From the NCBI GenBank assembly GCA_965212195.1, contig CBDBUW010000012.1, positions 248,001 through 312,000 of the forward strand: 64,000 nt of DNA, given 5' to 3'. Made by a program: the position numbers and the translations under genes. Below are positions 45,122 to 53,669 of this stretch, in pieces. The stretch comes from JAJCYK01 sp965212195. Lineage in GTDB: Bacteria; Bacteroidota; Bacteroidia; Cytophagales; Cyclobacteriaceae. The stretch's first letter is position 1. Each line of letters opens with the position of its first letter. Under the pieces are notes generated by a model. That model was given only the letters and a program-made list of their open reading frames with translations. It searched no databases and had not been told where the DNA came from.

Positions 45122-48100
45122 ATGATAACTTCTAGCAGATCGGTTTCAGGCAGGGTAGTGTTGATCACGCTGCTTATAATGAAGTTGTGCCATCAGCCCG
45201 GTGCTGGTCAGGGGCAACGGATCTCTTTCGACTATTTGGGTCCGCAACATGGACTATCTCAAAATTCCATTCTTTGCATGCTGGAAGACCAACAGGGATT
45301 TATTTGGTTTGGTACGGAAGATGGCCTCAATCGTTTCGATGGATACGATTTTAAGATATACAGTAAAGACCTCAAGGATTCCAGTTCCATTAGCTATGGG
45401 ATCATTTGGCACATTTACGAAGACAACCAAGAGCGTTTTTGGGTGGGAACCAGAGGCGGAGGCTTAAACCTGTTTGATAAAAAGCAAGACAGGTTCTACC
45501 GGTATCAGCATCATCCCGATGATCCCAATAGTATCAGTCACGATATTGTCAGAGCTGTAATGGAGGATCGGGATGGTCATATTTGGGTGGGCACCGATTA
45601 TGGATTGAATCGACTCAAGTTCAAAGGTCCGAAAACGGTTGAATTTGAGAAGTTCTTCCATAACCAGGATGATGCCACCACCTTAAGTGATGACTATATC
45701 GGCACCCTCTATAAGGACAGCCATGGGGATTTATGGATAGGAACGAATAAGGGACTAAATAAATATCAACAAGGTAAATTTAAGCGGTATTTATTGCCAG
45801 ATGCTGGTGAAAGAGATTCCAATATCATAAACAAGATCCTGGAGGACAGGGAAGGCAATTTTTGGCTGTGCACTTTTGCAGGACTCTACCTCTTTGATCG
45901 GGACCGGGAGCAATTCACTAATATTTCAGCCATTCCGGCCATCAATATTTTTTCGGTGGCCGCAGACCTCAATGGGAACCTGTGGGTGGGCACAGAGGAT
46001 CAAGGGCTATTCATCTATAACCCTTCCTCCAGCACGGTAAGGCATCTTAAGAAAGACCCCAACGATCCGAAGAGCCTGACTGACGATTGGATCCGTGATC
46101 TATTGATTGATCGTTCCGGAATTGTATGGGTAGGAACATATGCCGGGTCCATAAATCGATACGATCCTCACAAATATAAATTCAAGCATTTTACCAGTGA
46201 TCCCAATGACCCAAACAGCCTGAACAATGAAATTCTATGGGAGATCTATGAAGACAAGCAGGGCATTATATGGCTTGGTACTTTTAGAGGGGGCTTAAAT
46301 AGGTTCGAGCCCGTCACAGGAAGATTTACTCACTTTGTTCATGATCCAAATGAACCCCGGAGCTTAAGCCATAATGATGTTCGGGCGGTACTCAAGGACA
46401 GTCGGGGAGATGTTTGGGTGGCTACTTGGGGCGGCGGCCTTAATAAAATGATTGAGGATAAATCTGGGGTTTGGTTCAAGCATTATCGAAGCGGAAATCA
46501 ATCAAACAGTATAAGCAACGATCGGGCCTGGGTACTTTACGAGGATCGGAACGGTTATATTTGGATTGGTACCAATGGCGGGGTAGATCGCTTTGATCCG
46601 GTTACCGGGAAGTTCACCAATTATGCACACGACCCGGACGACCCAGGTAGTATCAGTAATAATTCGGTGCGCAGTATTGGCGAAGATCGCAGGGGTTTTA
46701 TTTGGTTCGGTACGTTCAATGGAATGAATCGATTCAATCCACAAACAGATGAGTTTATTTCCTACCGGCATACTCCTGGCAAGGAGGTCGGTATTATCAA
46801 CAATTTCGTCCATGGATTCCATTTCGATAGCGATGAAACTTTGTGGATCGGCACCCGTAGCGGATTTACAAAAATGACTAAGCTATATTCCGACCAACCG
46901 GTTTTTAAAAACTTTACTGAGGAACATGGCTTGCCCAATAATGTGGTCTATGGGATTTTAGAGGACGATCAGGGGTATCTATGGATGCCCACCAACAAAG
47001 GGCTAAGCAGATTTAACAAACAAACGGAGGAGTTTCGCAATTTTACAGAAGCAGATGGCTTGCAAAACGATGAGTTCAATTGGGGAGCGCAGTACAGAGC
47101 TGGTGATGGAACGCTCCTAGTTGGAGGGATTAACGGCTTTAATGCTTTCAAAGCAGAAGATATTCAAGACAATTCCTATTTACCACCGGTGTTCATTACG
47201 GAATTCAATGTCCTCAATGAACGAAGCTCCGTGACCAGTAGAAATAGCAAAAACCGGTCAATTTACCAGGATGCTTTTCCTTTTGCTTCCGGTGTGGAAT
47301 TAAGTCATAAAGATTATTTCTTTTCTTTTGAGTTTGCAGCTCTCAACTATACACAATCCCAGAATAATCAATACAAGTACAAGCTGGAAGGCTTCGATGA
47401 GGAATGGATCGATGCCGGAAATCGACGTTTTGCCACATATACCAATATCGATCCTGGTGAATATGAATTCAAAGTAAAGGCTTCGAATAACGACGGAATC
47501 TGGAACGAAGAAGCTGCTGCTGTACTGGTTACTATTTTGCCACCCTGGTGGGCCACCTGGTGGGCTTATATGTTGTATGGCGTAATGGCATTAGGACTGA
47601 TATGGGGGTACTTCAATTACCGGGAAAACGTCCATAAAGGAAAAATGATGCAGCAGGAAGCTGAGTTGCGGGCTGAAACTGCCGAGGCCCAGGCCAAAGC
47701 TATCTCCATCGAGTCAAAAGCTAAGATTGAGCGGGTGAAAACTGAAGAAAGAGATAAACTTCGGGAGCAGAACTCCAGGGATTTCCACGATGAACTGGGT
47801 CACAAGTTGACCAAGATCTCCATGTTCTTGGAGTTAGCCAAAAGAGCCGAAGGAAAGCAAAATGATTTGAACAAATATTTGTCTAAAGTTGAAGAAAACA
47901 CTAAGGATCTTTCCGGGGGCATGAGGGATTTTATATGGGTATTGGACCCCAGAAAGGATACCCTTTACGATGTGGTCATCAGGTTAAAGGACTTTGGAGA
48001 TCACCTTTTCGACCATAGTGGGGTTTCTTTTAAGTTGGAAGGATTAGTTGATGGATTAAAGGAGCAAGGCATCAACTCAGACACCCGAAGAGACCTGGTT

Positions 48101-48355
48101 CTGTTGTTTAAAGAAGCTATGAACAACGCTTTAAAGTATTCCTCCTGTCAAAATGCCGTATTGAGTATTGATCTGTCCACCACCGGCTATGCTTTTACCT
48201 TCTCTGATGATGGCCAGGGTTTTGATGAAAACACCATAACCCGGGGGTACGGTCTTAAAAACATGAGATCCAGGGCGGAGAAATTAGGTCGTGAGTTGAT
48301 CATATCCAGTAGTCCCGGACAGGGTACCATAGTGAAGTTGTCGGTGAAAAACTAA
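45122..48355 (+). CDS. two-component sensor histidine kinase with periplasmic Reg_prop propeller
   Basis: 1077 residues. Signal or anchor at the N terminus (~1-30), then about 14 Reg_prop blades (pattern EDxxGxIWxGTxGGLNRFD, e.g. ILEDDQGYLWMPTNKGLSRF) forming two propellers, a Y_Y_Y domain (~720-805, YKLEGFDEEWIDAGNRRFAT), one membrane helix (~810-830), a coiled coil, and a HisKA_3 core with phospho-acceptor His889 in FHDELGHKLT. HATPase block: SDDGQGFDE and GYGLKNMRSRAEKL. Its partner regulator is the next gene. It lies 71 bp after uxaA on the same strand, so sensing of uronates or related sugars is plausible. Confidence 0.93.
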   Translation: MITSSRSVSGRVVLITLLIMKLCHQPGAGQGQRISFDYLGPQHGLSQNSILCMLEDQQGFIWFGTEDGLNRFDGYDFKIYSKDLKDSSSISYGIIWHIYEDNQERFWVGTRGGGLNLFDKKQDRFYRYQHHPDDPNSISHDIVRAVMEDRDGHIWVGTDYGLNRLKFKGPKTVEFEKFFHNQDDATTLSDDYIGTLYKDSHGDLWIGTNKGLNKYQQGKFKRYLLPDAGERDSNIINKILEDREGNFWLCTFAGLYLFDRDREQFTNISAIPAINIFSVAADLNGNLWVGTEDQGLFIYNPSSSTVRHLKKDPNDPKSLTDDWIRDLLIDRSGIVWVGTYAGSINRYDPHKYKFKHFTSDPNDPNSLNNEILWEIYEDKQGIIWLGTFRGGLNRFEPVTGRFTHFVHDPNEPRSLSHNDVRAVLKDSRGDVWVATWGGGLNKMIEDKSGVWFKHYRSGNQSNSISNDRAWVLYEDRNGYIWIGTNGGVDRFDPVTGKFTNYAHDPDDPGSISNNSVRSIGEDRRGFIWFGTFNGMNRFNPQTDEFISYRHTPGKEVGIINNFVHGFHFDSDETLWIGTRSGFTKMTKLYSDQPVFKNFTEEHGLPNNVVYGILEDDQGYLWMPTNKGLSRFNKQTEEFRNFTEADGLQNDEFNWGAQYRAGDGTLLVGGINGFNAFKAEDIQDNSYLPPVFITEFNVLNERSSVTSRNSKNRSIYQDAFPFASGVELSHKDYFFSFEFAALNYTQSQNNQYKYKLEGFDEEWIDAGNRRFATYTNIDPGEYEFKVKASNNDGIWNEEAAAVLVTILPPWWATWWAYMLYGVMALGLIWGYFNYRENVHKGKMMQQEAELRAETAEAQAKAISIESKAKIERVKTEERDKLREQNSRDFHDELGHKLTKISMFLELAKRAEGKQNDLNKYLSKVEENTKDLSGGMRDFIWVLDPRKDTLYDVVIRLKDFGDHLFDHSGVSFKLEGLVDGLKEQGINSDTRRDLVLLFKEAMNNALKYSSCQNAVLSIDLSTTGYAFTFSDDGQGFDENTITRGYGLKNMRSRAEKLGRELIISSSPGQGTIVKLSVKN

Positions 48356-48423
48356 ATACCTCATATGGGCTATAGGGAAGGCTTAAAAATAATGGTATTT
48401 TAAGTGACACATTCGTTTAGGCC

Positions 48424-49041
48424 ATGATCAGTGTAGCTATAGTTGAGGACAATCAGGAAATACGCCAAACCTTGGCCCTGATCATTGATGGTACTCCTGA
48501 CTTTGCCTGCCAACACAGCTACGGCGACTGTGAATCTGCCATTGCCGAACTCCCTTCTAAAACCATCGATGTAGTGCTGATGGATATTAATCTGCCTGGG
48601 ATCAACGGAATTGAAGGAGTACGCATTCTAAAAGATAAATTACCCAAGGTTGATTTCATCATGTTGACCATTCAGGAAGACGATGACTCTATATTTAATT
48701 CCCTTTTGGCGGGGGCTACCGGTTATTTGGTAAAGGACACCCCACCGTCGGAGCTTCTGGACTCCATTAAGGAAGTTTATGAAGGAGGATCACCTATGAG
48801 CACCCATATCGCACGTAAAATCGTGACCAGTTTCAAAGTCACCAAAAAATCCCCCTTGACGGAACGTGAAACAGAGATCTTGCAACGACTTTGTGAGGGA
48901 GACAATTATAAGGTAATTGCCGATGCCCTTTTCGTTAGTGGTCATACGGTGCGGGCGCACATCAAAAATATTTACGAGAAGCTTCACGTTCATTCCCGCG
49001 CGGAGGCCGTAAAAAAAGCCCTAAAGGACCGCCTTATATAA
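48424..49041 (+). CDS. NarL/LuxR-type response regulator
   Basis: 205 residues. Receiver domain ~1-120 with acidic pocket VEDNQ and phospho-acceptor Asp54 (VLMDINLPG), plus Lys in YLVKDTPPSE. LuxR-type HTH at ~140-200 (LTERETEILQRLCEGDNYKV, VRAHIKNIYEKLHVHSRAEA). It starts 68 bp after the kinase gene and pairs with its HisKA_3 domain, the usual NarL-type arrangement rather than a hybrid HTCS protein. Confidence 0.94.
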   Translation: MISVAIVEDNQEIRQTLALIIDGTPDFACQHSYGDCESAIAELPSKTIDVVLMDINLPGINGIEGVRILKDKLPKVDFIMLTIQEDDDSIFNSLLAGATGYLVKDTPPSELLDSIKEVYEGGSPMSTHIARKIVTSFKVTKKSPLTERETEILQRLCEGDNYKVIADALFVSGHTVRAHIKNIYEKLHVHSRAEAVKKALKDRLI

Positions 49042-49111
49042 CATTCAACTCCTAGCAACACTCCCTTATAAATACCCCATATGCGTAATAGCGTGGGATT
49101 GTCATACGCTT

Positions 49112-49119
49112 TATTTTTG
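49112..49119 (+). promoter_or_regulatory. -7-like promoter box for the OmpA-like gene
   Basis: TATTTTTG matches TAnnTTTG, 31 bp before the ATG at 49151. No TTG lies at the right -33 distance. Short inverted repeats (GCGTA/TACGC) precede it and may mark the end of the regulator transcript. Confidence 0.35.
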
Positions 49120-49150
49120 AAGCATACTTAACCATAAAACTGTTAAAACC

Positions 49151-50389
49151 ATGAAAAAATTAGCGATCATATTGATGTGCTTGTTTGTTCTAGGCACCAT
49201 CCCTCAGGTGCAAGCCCAGGTCAAACTTGGAAAAAAACTTGAAAACAAACTCAAAAAAAGAACCAGTAAAAAGATTGATAAAGGCATGGAAGATGGCCTG
49301 GATGCAGTGGAAGATGGAATGGAAGCAGAAGAAAAAGGTGAAGGAGCAAATGACGAAGAAACCATTGCGGATGGTACAATGCAGCATGAAGAGATCGATA
49401 GAATACAAACCACCGCAGGGAACAACAATCCCAATACCAATTTTATTGATGCGAATAACGCTGTTTTCTATGATGACTTCGATAATGAAAGACCTACGGA
49501 GTTCCCGTCTAAATGGACTCAAATTAGAGGAGCGCTACAAAACAACCAGGTTTCGGGGGGAGGTAAACAAGATGGGGTAATAGAAACCATATCTTCAAAT
49601 ACCACCATAAAACCTGCCATTAAAGGAGATAACTATTTGGGAGATGAATTTAAAATCGAAATGAAAGTGTATTTCCATGAAAAAGGAAACGAAGGATATA
49701 TTATAGATCTAAAGAATTCGAATTCGGTTCATGGGTCACATGAAATGAGAGTTAGCGGTGGCGTTATGTGGAGTGGCTCCGATCCCATTTCACGCATGCC
49801 GGGAGTAGCTAAGCCGGGCTGGCATACCTTTCAAATCTCCTTCAACAAAGGTTATATGAAGGGCTATTTAGACGGGGTAATGTTGGTAAATGATCCAGAT
49901 ATAAGCAGACCAAATGTTAGTAAGAAGGAGTTTACGCATTTGGAATTACATATTCTTTCTCCATCGTTGACAAATACTCCACCGCTTAGGCAGATGATTA
50001 CACATTTCGCCATCGGTGGAAAAGGACATCCACTGTATGACCGTTTATCTTCAGATGAAGGTTTAGTAGAGCACATAAATTTTGAGGTTGACTCGTACGT
50101 AATTCAAGAGTCATCGTATTCAATTCTTAATAAGATCGCAAAAGTACTTACTGAATATCCCGGGGCGGAAATAACCATCGCCGGGCATACCGATGCTAAC
50201 GGTAGTATAGAGTCCAACCAGATCCTAGGTCTTAAAAGGGCTGAGTCGGTAAAGAATTATCTTGAGTCTAAAAATATTGAACCCGTAAGGATGGCTACCC
50301 TGTCTTATGGGGAAGAGCAACCCATTGATACTAGAAATACGGAAGAAGCCTATGCGCAAAATAGAAGAGTTGTTTTCAAATTAAAGTGA
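49151..50389 (+). CDS. OmpA-family C-terminal domain protein, secreted
   Basis: 412 residues. Signal peptide (MKKLAIILMCLFVLGTIPQV, cut near VQAQ), then a Lys-rich stretch (residues ~25-45) and an acidic one (~46-75). Residues ~95-285 look like a beta-sandwich of LamG/jellyroll type (VFYDDFDNERPTEFPSKWTQ, GWHTFQISFNKGYMKGYLDG). The OmpA peptidoglycan-binding domain is C-terminal (ILNKIAKVLTEYPGAEITIA, GHTDANGS, NQILGLKRAESVKNYL, NRRVVF). It probably anchors an extracytoplasmic sandwich domain to the cell wall. Confidence 0.85.
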   Translation: MKKLAIILMCLFVLGTIPQVQAQVKLGKKLENKLKKRTSKKIDKGMEDGLDAVEDGMEAEEKGEGANDEETIADGTMQHEEIDRIQTTAGNNNPNTNFIDANNAVFYDDFDNERPTEFPSKWTQIRGALQNNQVSGGGKQDGVIETISSNTTIKPAIKGDNYLGDEFKIEMKVYFHEKGNEGYIIDLKNSNSVHGSHEMRVSGGVMWSGSDPISRMPGVAKPGWHTFQISFNKGYMKGYLDGVMLVNDPDISRPNVSKKEFTHLELHILSPSLTNTPPLRQMITHFAIGGKGHPLYDRLSSDEGLVEHINFEVDSYVIQESSYSILNKIAKVLTEYPGAEITIAGHTDANGSIESNQILGLKRAESVKNYLESKNIEPVRMATLSYGEEQPIDTRNTEEAYAQNRRVVFKLK

Positions 50390-50484
50390 GGAATAAAAAT
50401 TTAGTGGGGCTACTTCAGTGGGTAGCAGTCAGGGGATCTGTGCGGGACTTATACCCATTGAAGCACAGCAATAACAGATCAATC

Positions 50485-51900
50485 ATGAAAAATGCAACAA
50501 AAGTATGCCTAAGAATTCCCTTAGTGGTTCTGTTACTGATAGCAATATTTCCGGCATATGGTCAGGTTCAGCAGCAGTGGTCTAAAAGCTACTCCAAGTT
50601 TGTGGGCGACGTGATCGAGCCTGTTGATTTGAAGGTTGATCAACAGGGAAACGTGTTCGTAGCCTTTAAGTCCTTTACCTCCATGACCACCTTCTATGAT
50701 GACTATCATTTGATCAAATACACTGCAGATGGTGAGCAACTTTGGGTAAAAAGCTACAACGGTCCCAGGAATACCCGCGACGTACCGTCCCATTTGGCTT
50801 TGGATAATCAGGGCAATGCCTATATTACGGGCTACAGTAATGGCCTTGGCCAAGCGGCTACTGACTTTTGCACTATAAAATATAGCCCCGATGGTCAGCA
50901 ACTTTGGGTAGCCCGGCATGATGGGCCCAATGGTAATGACAATAAGGTGACTGGCCTCTACGTGGATGAGAGGGGCAATGTATTTATTACGGGTAATTCT
51001 GGAAATGAATCTGCTAGTAATTCCGGCATGGATATTTATGCCATAAAATACGATACGCAGGGCAAGAGGATCTGGGGCCTTAGTTATGACAGGAACATTA
51101 CGGATGACCAACCTGGTGACATTTATATTGACGATCAGGGAAATGCTATTATTGTGGGCAGTACCAATGGTCCCGCTTATGATATTACCGTGCTTAAATA
51201 TATAGGCACCAAGCTGCTTTGGGACCAGCACTATGCCGGCCCTTCGAAAACCCATCAAAATAATGCTGGCAACACCGCTTTGGCTAGTTCAGAAGCCATA
51301 TCCAGGGGCCCCGGACAAGATATAGCCAATAAAGTAATAGCCGATGCACAAGGAAACATTTATGTAGCCGGATATAGCCATGGTGCTGACAGCGGTCAGG
51401 ACTATGTGCTTCTCAAATACGACGCACAGGGCAACCGGCAATGGGTACAAAGATATAGTGGACCCGCCATGGTTTGGGATGAAATTGAGCAGCTGGCCCT
51501 GGATAGCCAGGGGAACATTATTGTATCGGGCTTCAGCGGTTTGAACGATCGCCGCAAGACCTATGCCTATTGCACCATTAAGTATAGTCCTGAAGGAAAG
51601 CAACTATGGGTGCGAAAAACAGATAGTAAGAGGGCCGATGCAGCCCATTACCAAATGCCGGATATGGTAATCGATCGCCAGGACAATATTTATGTTACCG
51701 GGGGAGATCTGCATGGTAAGTTCTATACGGTTAAGTACGATGCCCATGGCAACCAGCAATGGGAGGTGAATGCCGGATTCCTGGGTGGAGGATCGTTTGC
51801 CTTGGATGTTGACCAACAGAATAACGTTGTGGTAACGGGATTTACGGTGTCCCAACAAATGGGCATTGAAATGCTTACCGTAAAATACGCTCAAGACTAA
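50485..51900 (+). CDS. SBBP-repeat beta-propeller protein, secreted
   Basis: 471 residues from the Met at 50485, which starts a signal peptide (CLRIPLVVLLLIAIFPAYGQ); a frame opening at 50386 overlaps the OmpA gene and lacks support. About eight repeats each pair a strand such as KYSPDGQQLWVARHDGPN with VDERGNVFITGNSG, the SBBP (seven-bladed propeller) pattern. No catalytic residues are visible. It has no C-terminal type IX sorting domain that I can recognise. Probable surface or periplasmic binding protein, ligand unknown. Confidence 0.82.
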   Translation: MKNATKVCLRIPLVVLLLIAIFPAYGQVQQQWSKSYSKFVGDVIEPVDLKVDQQGNVFVAFKSFTSMTTFYDDYHLIKYTADGEQLWVKSYNGPRNTRDVPSHLALDNQGNAYITGYSNGLGQAATDFCTIKYSPDGQQLWVARHDGPNGNDNKVTGLYVDERGNVFITGNSGNESASNSGMDIYAIKYDTQGKRIWGLSYDRNITDDQPGDIYIDDQGNAIIVGSTNGPAYDITVLKYIGTKLLWDQHYAGPSKTHQNNAGNTALASSEAISRGPGQDIANKVIADAQGNIYVAGYSHGADSGQDYVLLKYDAQGNRQWVQRYSGPAMVWDEIEQLALDSQGNIIVSGFSGLNDRRKTYAYCTIKYSPEGKQLWVRKTDSKRADAAHYQMPDMVIDRQDNIYVTGGDLHGKFYTVKYDAHGNQQWEVNAGFLGGGSFALDVDQQNNVVVTGFTVSQQMGIEMLTVKYAQD

Positions 51901-51919
51901 TTCTAAATATTTATCAGAA

Positions 51920-52645
51920 ATGAAAAGATTTCTCTTTTATATAGTCCTGGTATTTATCGCCGTTGCTGCAACCTGCAGCCAAGAATCGGAAACAGCCTTA
52001 ACCGCCGATGCCGGAACTGCTGTAGTTACTTCGGATGATGATGCTAAATGGCAGCGTTATCCCTTCGAGACGGCCATAGTTGAAATGACCAGAATTACCA
52101 CCAATCCGCAGTTTGAAATGGAAGAGAGGATTAAGTTGATCATCCGTAAACATGGCTTGGAAGAGGCCCGGTTGGTGGAAGAAACCCGAAATATCAAAAT
52201 GCTGAATATGGTTGAGAAGTCCAGCTACCGTACCATAATGACCAAGGAATGGTTAACCACCATTAAGGATGGTAAAGTCACTGTAGTCAAGAATCCCGGG
52301 GAAGACCTGATGAATAGCCTGGCGGATAAGACTCAAGAGGAGATCAAGTCCTTTACCCAGGGGGTTGAAGGTGCCATGAATACCACCAAAGAAAACCTAG
52401 GCACTAAAAATGTAGCAGGTCACGATTGCGATCTGGTAAAGATAACCTCTGAAATAGGCGGTGTAAAAACTATTGTTACCCAGTGCCTTTATCAGATGCT
52501 ATCGTTGGAAACCAAAAGCAGCAACATGGGGGTGGAGTTCGTGGAGACGGTAACTTCTCTGCAATTAAACCCCTCGGACCTGCCATCGCAGCATTTTGCA
52601 ATACCTCAGGATAGTCCGGTTGACACCCTAAGAATGGGTTATTAA
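51920..52645 (+). CDS. lipoprotein of unknown function
   Basis: 241 residues. The signal peptide ends in a lipobox-like VAATCSQ (Cys19). The body is mixed alpha/beta with repeated short hydrophobic strands (YRTIMTKEWLTTIKDGKVTV) and a central helix-rich part (TQEEIKSFTQGVEGAMNTTK), then GHDCDLVKITSE and TIVTQCLYQMLSLETKS. The overall pattern recalls DUF4412-type periplasmic proteins, but I cannot confirm it. Same strand as the SBBP gene, 19 bp downstream; its stop interlocks with the isomerase gene. Confidence 0.55.
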   Translation: MKRFLFYIVLVFIAVAATCSQESETALTADAGTAVVTSDDDAKWQRYPFETAIVEMTRITTNPQFEMEERIKLIIRKHGLEEARLVEETRNIKMLNMVEKSSYRTIMTKEWLTTIKDGKVTVVKNPGEDLMNSLADKTQEEIKSFTQGVEGAMNTTKENLGTKNVAGHDCDLVKITSEIGGVKTIVTQCLYQMLSLETKSSNMGVEFVETVTSLQLNPSDLPSQHFAIPQDSPVDTLRMGY

Positions 52646-53556
52646 ACGTCGCAGATAACCACACCTGCTTTCAGGGAGGCCATCTTGTCTTCTGCCGCAG
52701 GGATAAACTCCTGGCCCACATAGCCGGTGTACCCGGTCTCTAATATAGCTTTCATGATCGCGGGATAATTCAATTCCTGTGTCTCATCTATCTCATGACG
52801 ACCCGGAACGCCGCCAGTGTGATAGTGAACGATATAATCGTGGTATTCTTTTATGGTGGCGATAATGTCGCCCTCCATGATTTGCATGTGATATATGTCG
52901 TACAGTAATTTGAAATTTGGGGATCCTATTTTGTCTACCATGGCCACACCCCAGGGCGTTTTGTCGCATTGGTAATCAATGTGATTTACTTTGCTGTTCA
53001 GCAATTCCATGATAAGGTTGATCTTTCGATCTTCAGCCAATTTCACCAGTGGCTCCAGTCCTATGGCGCATTGTTCCCATCCGGTTTCGTCATCGATTCC
53101 CCGACGATTGCCTGAAAATACGATCACGTGAGGGAATCCTTCGTCCGCTGCTTGATTGATCAAACCTTCGTACTTTTCCTGTAGGTGTTGGTGGTTTTGG
53201 GGATCATTAAATCCATCTTCAATGCTGGCAAAACTAAAGTCCGTGGCTACCGCGCAGGTCAGGCCGTTCTTTTTCGCCAGTGCCCATTCATGTGGCTCCA
53301 ACAGCTCCACCGATTTGAGTCCCAGGGCTTTGGATTGTTCTAAAAATGGTTCCAGTGGTATGTCGTTGTAACACCATCGGCATACTGAATGATTGATGTT
53401 TCCTTTAAGCATTTCTTGTGAAGTTTGCGTAGACTCTTCTCGCGCACTGGGTGCCTTATTGTCTTTGCAAGCATAAGACAAGCCACTTGCGGTGATGGTA
53501 GCTGCACCTACTGCTATTTTCTTTAGAGCTTTACGTCGTTGATTTTGAGCATTCAT
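52642..53556 (-). CDS. exported TIM-barrel isomerase, hydroxypyruvate isomerase-like
   Basis: 304 residues. The N terminus has RRKALKKIAVGAATITASGL followed by SYAC, a Tat-like signal with a possible lipobox. The barrel (~50-304) is of the xylose-isomerase/AP endonuclease-2 fold: LGLKSVELLEPHEW, HVIVFSGNRRG, INLIMELLNSKVNH, LLYDIYHMQIMEGD and YTGYVGQEFIPA, with the Glu/Asp/His/Glu metal ligands. Labelled hydroxypyruvate isomerase by family. Exported relatives are often sugar epimerases or 3-keto-sugar enzymes. It is divergent from the DUF1080 gene. Confidence 0.82.
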   Translation of the reverse strand: MNAQNQRRKALKKIAVGAATITASGLSYACKDNKAPSAREESTQTSQEMLKGNINHSVCRWCYNDIPLEPFLEQSKALGLKSVELLEPHEWALAKKNGLTCAVATDFSFASIEDGFNDPQNHQHLQEKYEGLINQAADEGFPHVIVFSGNRRGIDDETGWEQCAIGLEPLVKLAEDRKINLIMELLNSKVNHIDYQCDKTPWGVAMVDKIGSPNFKLLYDIYHMQIMEGDIIATIKEYHDYIVHYHTGGVPGRHEIDETQELNYPAIMKAILETGYTGYVGQEFIPAAEDKMASLKAGVVICDV

Positions 53557-53669
53557 GTGATAAATAATAAGCTGTGCTAACTAGGCTTTAATATCGGGGT
53601 TTTATAATACAAAATAAACGAATAAGGTGTTATCTTAACCTTTCATTTTAATTCAGTTATCGCTTAGAT

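Noticed and set aside
50386..50484. Extension of the SBBP protein overlapping the OmpA gene stop
   Set aside because: The signal peptide starts at the Met at 50485; the upstream part has no recognisable content.
50533..51258. 241-residue antisense frame in the SBBP gene
   Set aside because: Long antisense frames arise from the regular repeat codons of the propeller; the sense frame has signal peptide and repeats.
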